DNA from: Caldilineaceae bacterium
Lineage (GTDB): Bacteria; Chloroflexota; Anaerolineae; Caldilineales; Caldilineaceae
NCBI GenBank assembly: GCA_026989655.1
Contig: JALSIX010000008.1
Location: 1-33,291, forward strand
Direction: 5' to 3'
Length of the DNA: 33,291 nucleotides
Positions 8,977 to 15,556 of the stretch are shown in pieces. The notes under the pieces are model-generated. The model saw nothing but the letters and a program-made list of their open reading frames with translations. It made no database searches and was not told the origin of the DNA. Made by a program: the position numbers and the translations under genes. The stretch's first letter is position 1, and each line of letters starts with the position of its first letter.

Positions 8977-9981
8977 CTACTCCAGGAACGCGGGATCGAT
9001 CAGGGCATCCAGGTCGGGGATCTCCGAGATGAGGCCGATGCTCAGGGAGACCTCTGCCACGTCCTGGATGGTGTCCCGGAAATCGCCGGTGAGCTGCTCC
9101 CGGTTGGCGGCCAGGTCAAAGAACTCCACACCGTCGAAAGCGGTAGCCAGCTCCTGGGGATCGCTGCCCACGGCCCGGGAGATGATGGCCCGGCCCTCCT
9201 CGGGGTTCGCGTTGTAGAAGGCCATGGCCTCATCCCAGATCGCCAACAGGGCCCGGACGGTCTCGGGCCGTTCCTGGGCGAACTGGGCGCTGACGGCCAG
9301 CACATCGGAGATCAGGCCTGGCCGTTCCGCCGCGGTGTAGAGCAGGTGCAGGTCCGGGTTCTGGGCCCGGGCCTCGCTGATATAGGGCTCATAGGTCACC
9401 GCGGCCTCCACCCGCCCCGCGATGAGCGCGGCCCCCGCGTCCGAGGCGGGCATGGGCACCGGCTGGACGTCCTGGATGGACATCCCGTTCTGGGCCAACG
9501 CGTAGTGGAGCAGGAGATCGCTGGTGCTCCCCTCCTCGTAGGCCACGGCCACGCCCCTCAGGTCGGCGATGGCCTGGATGTCTGCCCCGGCCAGGATCGC
9601 GTCCGCCTCGTAGGAGGCGTCCTCCAACAGGACGATCCGGATCTCCAGGCCGTTGCCGAAGAGCTTGATGGCCGTGTGGGTGGCCAGGTTGGCCGCGTCC
9701 ATGTCGCCGGAGGCCAGGGCCGCGTTCACGTCCTGGTCCTGGATGAACTCCACCAGCTCCACGTCCAGGCCGTACTTGTCGAAGAGGCCCCGCTCCTGGG
9801 CGATCCACCAGGGGCCGTAGCCGATCCAGGGCTGGGTGCCGATCCGAACTCTCTCCGAGGTCGTCGGGCCCGCCTGGCCCGACGAGGATGTGCCCGGTGG
9901 GGGCGGCGCCACCGCCGAACAGGCCGCCGCGACCAGGGCAAGGGCCAGGAGCCACACCAGGGCATGGATCCGATACCACAT
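8977..9981 (-). CDS. ABC importer substrate-binding lipoprotein (NMT1/TauA-like)
   Basis: 334 aa, extracytoplasmic receptor of the importer. The N-terminus is a lipoprotein signal peptide with lipobox VAAAC (Cys about residue 21), then a Pro/Gly/Ser linker. The mature domain opens with RVRIGTQPWIGYGPWWIAQE, the pattern of the NMT1/SsuA/NitT-TauT receptors, followed by GLFDKYGLDVELVEF and a GDMDAANL segment lining the pocket. Close relatives bind sulfonates, taurine, nitrate, riboflavin or pyrimidine thiamine precursors; the sequence does not decide. AGGAGGTT precedes the ATG. A strong promoter lies about 105 bases upstream. Confidence 0.9.
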   Translation of the reverse strand: MWYRIHALVWLLALALVAAACSAVAPPPPGTSSSGQAGPTTSERVRIGTQPWIGYGPWWIAQERGLFDKYGLDVELVEFIQDQDVNAALASGDMDAANLATHTAIKLFGNGLEIRIVLLEDASYEADAILAGADIQAIADLRGVAVAYEEGSTSDLLLHYALAQNGMSIQDVQPVPMPASDAGAALIAGRVEAAVTYEPYISEARAQNPDLHLLYTAAERPGLISDVLAVSAQFAQERPETVRALLAIWDEAMAFYNANPEEGRAIISRAVGSDPQELATAFDGVEFFDLAANREQLTGDFRDTIQDVAEVSLSIGLISEIPDLDALIDPAFLE

Positions 9982-10000
9982 GTCGCAACCTCCTGAAGCA

Positions 10001-10040
10001 GGTGCATGGAATGGATGAAGGGTGCTCGGAATGGATCAAA
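10001..10040. repeat. Two-copy 20-bp tandem repeat in the importer leader
   Basis: GGTGCATGGAATGGATGAAG (10001-10020) is followed directly by GGTGCTCGGAATGGATCAAA (10021-10040), 16 of 20 bases the same. It lies between the predicted promoter and start codon of the receptor gene, so it is transcribed. The two-turn spacing would suit a dimeric repressor bound to one face of the DNA, or it may act in the RNA. Confidence 0.55.
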
Positions 10041-10084
10041 GGGACGGAGTTGCCACAGCGCGTCCGGTTCGGAGGATAGAGACC

Positions 10085-10113
10085 ATTGTACCGAGCGGCC
10101 CCCCAGGCGTCAA
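10085..10113 (-). promoter_or_regulatory. Predicted SigA-type promoter of the importer operon
   Basis: On the minus strand TTGACG (10108-10113) and TACAAT (10085-10090) are separated by 17 bases. Transcription would start near 10078 and leave a leader of about 97 bases containing the tandem repeat. Confidence 0.65.
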
Positions 10114-10236
10114 ACCGATCCCCGAGAGCGTCGTGCACGACCATCCCGGAACCGGCCGAGGCATGGCGGCGGCCGTCCCGGGGGCGGTCCTCCACCGGAT
10201 CCACGCCCGTGGGCAGCACCTCCCTGCCCGTCCCAT

Positions 10237-10266
10237 TTGGCAAAACCGGGCTTTCCGTGGTTGAAT
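10237..10266 (+). promoter_or_regulatory. Weak promoter candidate for the PPTase gene
   Basis: TTGGCA (10237-10242) and TTGAAT (10261-10266) with an 18-base spacer. It is the best match upstream of the PPTase, but the -10 is poor and the leader would be about 165 bases. Confidence 0.25.
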
Positions 10267-10439
10267 GGGGGGTGTGCCGTCATGGCCCCCGACTGTCCAC
10301 CCCCCATGGACAGATGCGTCGCCGTGCGCATCCAGACGGCCACATCGCTCGGCTTCTCCCGCTGGGGGCCATCGCCCCGGGGAACCCAGGCCATCCGAGG
10401 AGTCCAACCCAGGCGCGGGAACATCCGGTGACGAAAACC

Positions 10440-11195
10440 ATGGAGGAAGCCCCAGAGCTCACCCCGGGGGTCGTCCACGTCTGGTACGCGGGGCTGACAG
10501 CCCATCCGTCCGAGCTGGTCCGCCACGAGGCGGTCCTGTCCTCAGACGAGTGGAGCCGGGTTCGCCGCATCCGGGATCCAGAGGCGGCCCGGCGCTTCGT
10601 GGTCCGCCGTGGGCTCCTGCGCCACCTGTTGGCCCGGTACCTGGGTGCGCCGCCCCAGGCGCTGGTCCTCTGCCAGGGCCGTCAGGGCAAGCCCGCCCTG
10701 GCAAGGCCCTGGAGCCAGCACAACCTCCACTTCAGCCTGTCCGACTCGGGCGATCTGGCCGTGTACGCGTTCGCGATCGGCCACCCCCTGGGCGTGGACC
10801 TGGAACGGCTGCGGCCCGTGGCCCGGGGGATCGCCCTGGCCCGACGTCACTTCAGCCCCGGGGAACAGACCTGGCTCCAGGCCCAGCCCCCGGAGCGATG
10901 GGAGGAGGCCTTCCTCCGCTGTTGGACCTGCAAGGAGGCCGTGGTCAAGGCCGTGGGCTCGGGCCTGACCGTGCCCCTGCAGGAGATCTCCGTGGCCCAC
11001 TGGGAGGATCCACCCCGGGTGACGTGGCCGTCCCAGGAAGGGAGATGGCGGATCCAGCTCCTCGAATCGCCGCCGGGCTATCTGGCCGCGCTGGCCCTCC
11101 CCGCGGAGCGCCCCCTCACCCCCCAGGTCCACTGGGTGGAGGGGGCCTCGCTCCCGGAGTTCTCGGCCCAGGGCCCCTTGCCCCCGGGGAGATGA
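10440..11195 (+). CDS. 4'-phosphopantetheinyl transferase, Sfp type
   Basis: 251 aa. Transfers the phosphopantetheine arm of CoA to a Ser of acyl or peptidyl carrier proteins. The two family motifs are clear: GVDLE (118-122), with the magnesium-binding Asp and Glu, and WTCKEAVVKAVGSGL (from 162), with the catalytic Lys-Glu pair. Length fits the two-lobed Sfp/Gsp group rather than the short AcpS. Start is uncertain: ATG at 10440 and GTG at 10428 are both in frame and neither has a clear ribosome binding site. No polyketide or peptide synthetase gene is near, so the partner carrier protein is elsewhere, possibly the fatty-acid ACP. It converges on the ABC exporter gene with 12 bases between stops. 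Confidence 0.9.
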   Translation: MEEAPELTPGVVHVWYAGLTAHPSELVRHEAVLSSDEWSRVRRIRDPEAARRFVVRRGLLRHLLARYLGAPPQALVLCQGRQGKPALARPWSQHNLHFSLSDSGDLAVYAFAIGHPLGVDLERLRPVARGIALARRHFSPGEQTWLQAQPPERWEEAFLRCWTCKEAVVKAVGSGLTVPLQEISVAHWEDPPRVTWPSQEGRWRIQLLESPPGYLAALALPAERPLTPQVHWVEGASLPEFSAQGPLPPGR

Positions 11196-11207
11196 TGGGG
11201 ACGCGGC

Positions 11208-13019
11208 TCAGGCTGGGTGCAGGGCCTCCTCCAGAGCCCGGCCCTGCTCCTCTCGGAACTGCTGGATGTAGAGGCGATAGTAGTGTCCTCGGGCCCGGAT
11301 CAGCTCCGGGTGGGTGCCCATCTCCACGATCCGGCCGTCCCGGATCACCACGATCCGATCCGCCCTGCGGACGGTGGAGAGCCGGTGCGCGATGATGAAG
11401 CTGGTCCGTCCCTCCAGCAGCCGCTCCATGCCCCGCTGGATCAGGGCCTCGGTCAGGGTGTCCACGCTGCTGGTGGCCTCGTCCATGATGAAGATGTCCG
11501 GGTCGGCCAGGACGGCCCGAGCCAGGCTGATGAGCTGTTTCTGGCCCACCGAGAGCAGGATGCCCCCCTCCCCCACGTCCGTGTCGTAGCCCTTCTCCAG
11601 TTGACAGATGAAGTCGTGGGCCCCCACGGCCCGGGCCGCGGCCTCCACCTCCGCGTCCGTCGCGTCCAGCCGGCCATAGTGGATGTTCTCCCGGACGGTG
11701 CCGGAGAAGAGGTGGGGGGTCTGGAGCACCATCCCGATCCGGGACTGGAGGCCGTGGAGGGTGAACTCCCGGTAGTCCCGGCCGTGGATCCGGATCTCCC
11801 CCTCTCGGGGCTCGTAGAAGCGACACAGCAGGTTCACGATGGTGGACTTCCCCGCGCCGGTGGGGCCCACCAATGCCACGGTCTCTCCCTGGCGCACGTG
11901 GAGGCTGAACGCCTGCAACACGGGCTTGTCCGGCTCGTACCAGAAGCTCACCCGGTGGAAGACGATGTCGCTGCGGAGGGAGCCGGGGTCCACCGCGCCG
12001 GGGCGGTCCTGGATCTCGGGCACCGCGTCCAGGAGGGAGAAGATCCGCTCCCCCGCGGCGATGGACTGCTGCATCTCCGCGTAGATCCGGGCCATCTCCT
12101 GGATGGGCCACAACATGAAGGTGATGTAGGAGACGAAGGCCTGGATGCTCCCCACGGACATGCCGCCCACCTGGAACTGCCAGCCCCCGTACCACAGGAC
12201 CGTGCCCACCCCCACCGCGCTGATGAGCTGGACCGTGGGCAGGAACAGGGCCGAGAGCCAGGCCGCGCGGAAGGCCGCCCGCTGCATCCGCCCGGTCAAC
12301 TGGGCGAACTCGGCCAGGTTGGCCTCCTCCCGGCCCAGGGCCTTCACCACCCGGACCCCGGTGATGTTCTCGTTGAAGGCCCCGGTGATCTGGGAGTTCA
12401 TCCGCCGCACCGTCCGGTACTCGCCCAGGATACGCCGGCGGAACCCCCCGGCCACCCCCAACAGCACCGGGATCACCCACACCACGGCCAGGGCCATCTG
12501 CCAGTGGATGTAGAACATGAAGGTGAACGCGGCCAGGATGTTCGTGATCCCCCACACCGTGTCCAGGAACCCCCAGGAGACCAGCTCGCTCACCCGTTGG
12601 CTGTCCGAGGTGACCCGGGACATGAGCCAGCCCACCGGGGTCCGATCGAAGTAGGAGAGGGAGAGGGTCTGGAGCTTCTCGAACATCTGCCGGCGCAGCT
12701 CGTACTGGACCCGCTCGCCCAGCCGGCCGGCACTGGTGATGAAGCCGAACACCAACACCGCCTGGACCCCGATGAGCGCCGCGTACTCCGCCACCAGCCG
12801 GGCCAGGAGGGCCCGGTCGCCGGCCAGGATGGCCTCGTCGATGATCTGCTTGCCCAGGAACGTGAAGTACGCGTCCAACAGGGAGGTCAGCGCGACCGAG
12901 GCCAGGAAGGCCGCCATGTAGGGCCAGTGGGGCAGCCCCTGCTGCAGGATGCGCAACACCGTTCTCCCGTTGAACCGGGTGGTGAACGCCTCTTCCTGGA
13001 AGTGCTCAGGCGTGGACAT
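11208..13019 (-). CDS. ABC exporter half-transporter, distal subunit of minus-strand pair
   Basis: 603 aa, type IV exporter with six membrane helices (about 30-330) followed by the ATPase. Walker A GPTGAGKS at 385-392, Walker B with catalytic Glu514 (MDEAT) and switch His545 are intact, but the signature is LSVGQ (489-493) instead of LSGGQ. Together with its partner's degenerate Walker B this predicts a heterodimer with one consensus and one degenerate ATP site, as in BmrCD, TM287/288 and TmrAB. Drugs or lipids are the usual substrates of this class. It lies 70 bases behind the partner gene, same strand, presumably same transcript and under the attenuator at 15038-15160. Confidence 0.93.
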   Translation of the reverse strand: MSTPEHFQEEAFTTRFNGRTVLRILQQGLPHWPYMAAFLASVALTSLLDAYFTFLGKQIIDEAILAGDRALLARLVAEYAALIGVQAVLVFGFITSAGRLGERVQYELRRQMFEKLQTLSLSYFDRTPVGWLMSRVTSDSQRVSELVSWGFLDTVWGITNILAAFTFMFYIHWQMALAVVWVIPVLLGVAGGFRRRILGEYRTVRRMNSQITGAFNENITGVRVVKALGREEANLAEFAQLTGRMQRAAFRAAWLSALFLPTVQLISAVGVGTVLWYGGWQFQVGGMSVGSIQAFVSYITFMLWPIQEMARIYAEMQQSIAAGERIFSLLDAVPEIQDRPGAVDPGSLRSDIVFHRVSFWYEPDKPVLQAFSLHVRQGETVALVGPTGAGKSTIVNLLCRFYEPREGEIRIHGRDYREFTLHGLQSRIGMVLQTPHLFSGTVRENIHYGRLDATDAEVEAAARAVGAHDFICQLEKGYDTDVGEGGILLSVGQKQLISLARAVLADPDIFIMDEATSSVDTLTEALIQRGMERLLEGRTSFIIAHRLSTVRRADRIVVIRDGRIVEMGTHPELIRARGHYYRLYIQQFREEQGRALEEALHPA

Positions 13020-13089
13020 AGGCGAGACTCCGGCATCGATACGGTGGATCGCCCCGGCCCGGCTGGGATCCGGGCCGGGGCCGAAGCGA

Positions 13090-14991
13090 TCATCTCCGCT
13101 CTTCCAGCCCTTCCCGAGGAGCTGCCTCCAGGGCCTGGCGGATCTCCTGCTCCAGCTCGGCCTCCATGCGGATCTGCAGCTCGTACACCCGGCGGTAGAT
13201 CCCCTGCCGGGCCATCAGCTCCGCGGGGGTGCCCTGCTCCACGATGCGCCCCCGGTCCATCACCAGGATCCAGTCCGCGTCCGCCACACTCTGCACCCGA
13301 TGGGCGATGATGAAGGTGGTCCGCCCCTGCATGAGGCGGCGCAGGGCCCCTCGAATGGCCGCCTCGGTCTCCGTGTCCACCGAGGAGAGCGCGTCGTCCA
13401 GGATCAGGATGCTGGGATCCTTCAGCAAGGTCCGGGCGATGGTGATGCGCTGCTTCTGGCCCCCGGAGAGGGTCACCCCTCGCTCTCCCACCAGGGTGTC
13501 GTAGCCCTGGGGGAAGGCGAGGATCCCCTCGTGGATGGCCGCGGCCCGGGCCGCGGCCTCCACCTCCTGGTCGCTCACCTCCCGGCCCACCCCGTAGGTG
13601 ATGTTGTTGCGGATGGTGGTGGAGAACAGGAAGGGCTCCTGCTGCACCAGGCCGATCTCTCGACGCAGGTAGCTCCGGGGGTAGTCCCGCAGCTCCACCC
13701 CATCCAGGGTGATGCGCCCCTCGGTGTAGTCGTAGAACCGGAGCAACAGGTTCACCAGGGTGGTCTTGCCGGAACCGGTGGCCCCCAGGATGCCCACCAC
13801 CTGTCCCGGCGCCGCGCGGAAGGTGATCTCCCGCAGCACCCACTCCTGGCCCGAGGCCTGGGCCCCGGGGTAGCGAAAGCCCACCCCCTGGTAGCAGATC
13901 TCGCCCCCCAGGCGAGCTGGGGGCCGGATCCGGCCGGCCTCCAGGGGTTCTCGGGGCTCCCGCAGGATCTCCAGGACCCGTTCCAGGGAGACCAGACCGG
14001 TGGAGATGTGGGCCATCAGCCGGCCCAGGTTGCGGATGGGCCAGAGGATCTGGACCACCAGCCCCATGTAGGCCAGGTAGGTGCCCACCGTGAGGGTGCC
14101 CTCCATGACCATCTGCGCGCCCAGGTAGAAGCCGCCCACCATCTGCAGCCCACACAGGATGTCCGTGGTGGGCCAGAAGATCGCGTGCATGCGGATGAGC
14201 TGGGTGCCCTGCAGGTACTTCTGCCAGTTCTCCCGATCGAAGCGCCGCCTCTCGTATGCCTGACGGGCGAAGGCCTTCACCACCCGCACCCCGGTCAGGT
14301 TCTCCTGGAGCCGGTCCGACACCACCGCGTCCTGGTCCTGGTAGGCCTGGTAGACCTGCTCCAGGCGGCGGAAGAAGTGGAGGGAGAGGGCCACCACCAC
14401 CGGCACCACCAGGACCGAGAGGACGGCCAGCCGGCGGTCCAGGTAGAGCAGGGCCCCGAAGTGGACCAGGAAGAGCAGGCCCACCTGGCCCACGCCGATG
14501 AGCTGCTCCGAGAAGAGCCGGCGCACCGCGTCCACGTCCGAGGTGGCCCGTTGGACCAGCTCCCCTGTCTGCATGCGGTCGTGGTAGGGAAAGGGCAACC
14601 GCTGGATATGGTCGAACAGGTAGTTCCGCAGCCGCCGGGCGATGGTCTCCGCGGTGTCCGCGGCCAGCCGCCCGCTCAGGAAGGTCAGGCTTCCCTGGAG
14701 CAGGGCCACCAGGACAAAGGCCCCGGCGGTCCAGGGGATGGCCCAGCCCAGCTCCGGGTCCTGCAGCACCCGGTCCACGAAGAAACGCAGGACGTAGTAG
14801 AGGCCGGTTCGGGCCAGCGCGGCCAGCCCCACCGCGAGGAGGGCCACCAGGTAGGCCAGCCGATGCCCCCGCAACAGCCGCCACAGGCCCACGGCCTTGT
14901 GATCGGTGACCACGTGGGCCAGATCGTCGTCCTCCGGCCGAGAGTGCAGCCTCCTGGCTTGCCTCTCGGGGTGTGCCTCCATGGCATCCAT
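13090..14991 (-). CDS. ABC exporter half-transporter, proximal subunit with degenerate Walker B
   Basis: 633 aa from the ATG at 14991 (GAGGG about ten bases upstream; a second ATG at 14982 is possible). A charged N-terminal tail of about 35 residues precedes six membrane helices; the ATPase starts near 365. Walker A GATGSGKT (403-410), signature LSGGQ (508-512) and switch His564 are canonical. The catalytic Glu after Walker B is replaced by Asp533 (LDDALSSVD), so its own site should hydrolyse ATP poorly. This is the BmrC-like partner of the LSVGQ subunit downstream. Its mRNA begins with a leader of about 400 nt with an upstream ORF and an intrinsic terminator, so expression is probably induced by antitermination. 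Confidence 0.93.
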   Translation of the reverse strand: MDAMEAHPERQARRLHSRPEDDDLAHVVTDHKAVGLWRLLRGHRLAYLVALLAVGLAALARTGLYYVLRFFVDRVLQDPELGWAIPWTAGAFVLVALLQGSLTFLSGRLAADTAETIARRLRNYLFDHIQRLPFPYHDRMQTGELVQRATSDVDAVRRLFSEQLIGVGQVGLLFLVHFGALLYLDRRLAVLSVLVVPVVVALSLHFFRRLEQVYQAYQDQDAVVSDRLQENLTGVRVVKAFARQAYERRRFDRENWQKYLQGTQLIRMHAIFWPTTDILCGLQMVGGFYLGAQMVMEGTLTVGTYLAYMGLVVQILWPIRNLGRLMAHISTGLVSLERVLEILREPREPLEAGRIRPPARLGGEICYQGVGFRYPGAQASGQEWVLREITFRAAPGQVVGILGATGSGKTTLVNLLLRFYDYTEGRITLDGVELRDYPRSYLRREIGLVQQEPFLFSTTIRNNITYGVGREVSDQEVEAAARAAAIHEGILAFPQGYDTLVGERGVTLSGGQKQRITIARTLLKDPSILILDDALSSVDTETEAAIRGALRRLMQGRTTFIIAHRVQSVADADWILVMDRGRIVEQGTPAELMARQGIYRRVYELQIRMEAELEQEIRQALEAAPREGLEERR

Positions 14992-15037
14992 GGCGAGATC
15001 CCTCGAGATCCTTTGGGTGGGTGGTTGCGTGCAAACG

Positions 15038-15068
15038 AAAACGCCGCGGGAAGAACCCGTGGCGTTTT
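15038..15068 (-). terminator. Intrinsic terminator in the exporter leader
   Basis: Read on the minus strand: AAAACGCCACGGG (15068-15056), loop TTCTT, CCCGCGGCGTTTT (15050-15038), then CGTTT. The 13-bp stem has one A-C mismatch and ends in a T-rich run. It lies between the promoter (15403-15431) and the exporter start codon (14991), so it can only act as an attenuator. Confidence 0.8.
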
Positions 15069-15160
15069 CCGTGGAGTGCCGACAGATGAGGCACGTCCCC
15101 CCAGATCGCGGGGCAACAGAAAAGGCCACGGGCCTGGCACCGTGACCTCCGGGGGGGACG
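15056..15160 (-). promoter_or_regulatory. Attenuator: competing antiterminator and anti-antiterminator pairings
   Basis: Minus-strand CCCGTGGCCTTTTC (15132-15119) is complementary over 13 of 14 bases to GAAAACGCCACGGG (15069-15056), which contains the terminator's 5' arm; forming this helix destroys the terminator. The same segment can instead fold with GGTCACGG (15147-15140) into a local hairpin (15124-15147), which frees the terminator arm. A 9-bp helix CGTCCCCCC (15160-15152) with GGGGGGACG (15102-15094) encloses that local hairpin and would stabilise the terminating state. The three sets of pairings are what a riboswitch or ribosome-controlled attenuator needs. No known riboswitch class is recognised. 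Confidence 0.7.
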
Positions 15161-15192
15161 AAGCAGCCGGCCTTGCCGGCCGCCAAGGTGCT

Positions 15193-15204
15193 TCAGAGGA
15201 TCAT
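15193..15204 (-). other. Three-codon ORF overlapping the leader ORF stop
   Basis: ATG ATC CTC TGA starts inside the stop of the leader ORF (ATGA overlap). It would allow reinitiation and move the ribosome to 15193 before release. Its last bases overlap the AGAGGA complement that can pair with the leader ORF's ribosome binding region. May be coincidental. Confidence 0.25.
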
Positions 15205-15278
15205 CGGTGCACCTGTCCTTCGCTTCCGGCGCGCTGCGCGCCGCTGCGGGAGAAGAAAAGGGAGCAGATCGTCCGCAT
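15201..15278 (-). CDS. Leader peptide ORF upstream of ABC exporter
   Basis: A 25-codon ORF starting MRTICSLFFSRSG and ending GQVHR, within the transcribed leader of the exporter operon, about 120 nt downstream of the predicted transcription start and about 130 nt before the terminator. Two possible Shine-Dalgarno sequences precede it: GGTGAGG ending 3 bases before the ATG, and GAGGAG about 12 bases before. The bases AGAGGA (15298-15293) can pair with TCCTCT (15200-15195) just after the stop, so translation and folding would interact. In Bacillus, bmrB is a leader peptide gene that controls the heterodimeric exporter bmrCD by ribosome-mediated attenuation; this layout is analogous, though no sequence similarity is claimed. 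Being in a leader, a short ORF could also be chance. Confidence 0.55.
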   Translation of the reverse strand: MRTICSLFFSRSGAQRAGSEGQVHR

Positions 15279-15402
15279 GGTCCTCACCGAGCTCCTCTCA
15301 CGACATGGGCCGTCGAGACGACGGCGCCCCGACCTTGGCTGGCCCTGGAGGGTCTGGACGTCGGCAGGCACAGGCCCGGGGGCCTGCCCGGCGACGGATG
15401 TC

Positions 15403-15431
15403 ACTATAACAGACAGGATGTCGGATGTCAA
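15403..15431 (-). promoter_or_regulatory. Near-consensus promoter of minus-strand exporter operon
   Basis: TTGACA (15431-15426) and TATAGT (15408-15403) separated by 17 bases on the minus strand: a full-consensus -35 and a -10 with one mismatch. Start of transcription near 15396 gives a leader of about 405 nt. A strong promoter followed by a terminator fits control after initiation. Confidence 0.8.
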
Positions 15432-15433
15432 CC

Positions 15434-15462
15434 TTGAATTCCTCCCGGGAATCGGGTACACT
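15434..15462 (+). promoter_or_regulatory. Predicted promoter of plus-strand exporter operon
   Basis: TTGAAT (15434-15439) and TACACT (15457-15462) with a 17-base spacer, about 95 bases before the GTG start. Its -35 is two bases from that of the opposing promoter, so the two polymerases would exclude each other or share a regulator. Confidence 0.6.
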
Positions 15463-15556
15463 GGACGTGGCTGTATCGGTTCAGAGCCATATCGGAGCAG
15501 GTCGTCTGCCCTGGCCTGCAGATCTGCGGCCTTCCCCCGACCGTGGAGGCATCCCC

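Larger units (their letters stand above)
9982..10439. other. Divergent intergenic region, importer to PPTase
   Basis: About 460 bases between the minus-strand receptor gene and the plus-strand PPTase. It holds the 20-bp tandem repeat (10001-10040), a good minus-strand promoter (10085-10113) and a weak plus-strand promoter candidate (10237-10266). Short ORFs here lack ribosome binding sites and recognisable sequence. No tRNA or known RNA is seen. Confidence 0.5.
14992..15556. other. 565-bp divergent regulatory region between the two exporter operons
   Basis: Contains two back-to-back promoters whose -35 boxes are two bases apart (15426-15431 minus, 15434-15439 plus). The minus-strand leader has an upstream ORF, mutually exclusive hairpins and an intrinsic terminator. 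The plus-strand leader is short, about 90 bases, with no obvious structure. Longer frames through the region on either strand have no ribosome binding site and are not taken as genes. Confidence 0.7.

Noticed and set aside
15135-15144. TGGCACCGTG on the plus strand, close to the T-box core TGGNACCGCG
   Set aside because: It is followed by the plus-strand promoter, not by a gene in the same transcript, and no stem I or specifier loop can be recognised.
15140-15190. Plus-strand GAAGCAGCC resembling part of bacterial SRP RNA domain IV
   Set aside because: The GGAA tetraloop and the opposing CAGG side of the symmetric loop are missing, and the region fits the minus-strand attenuator.
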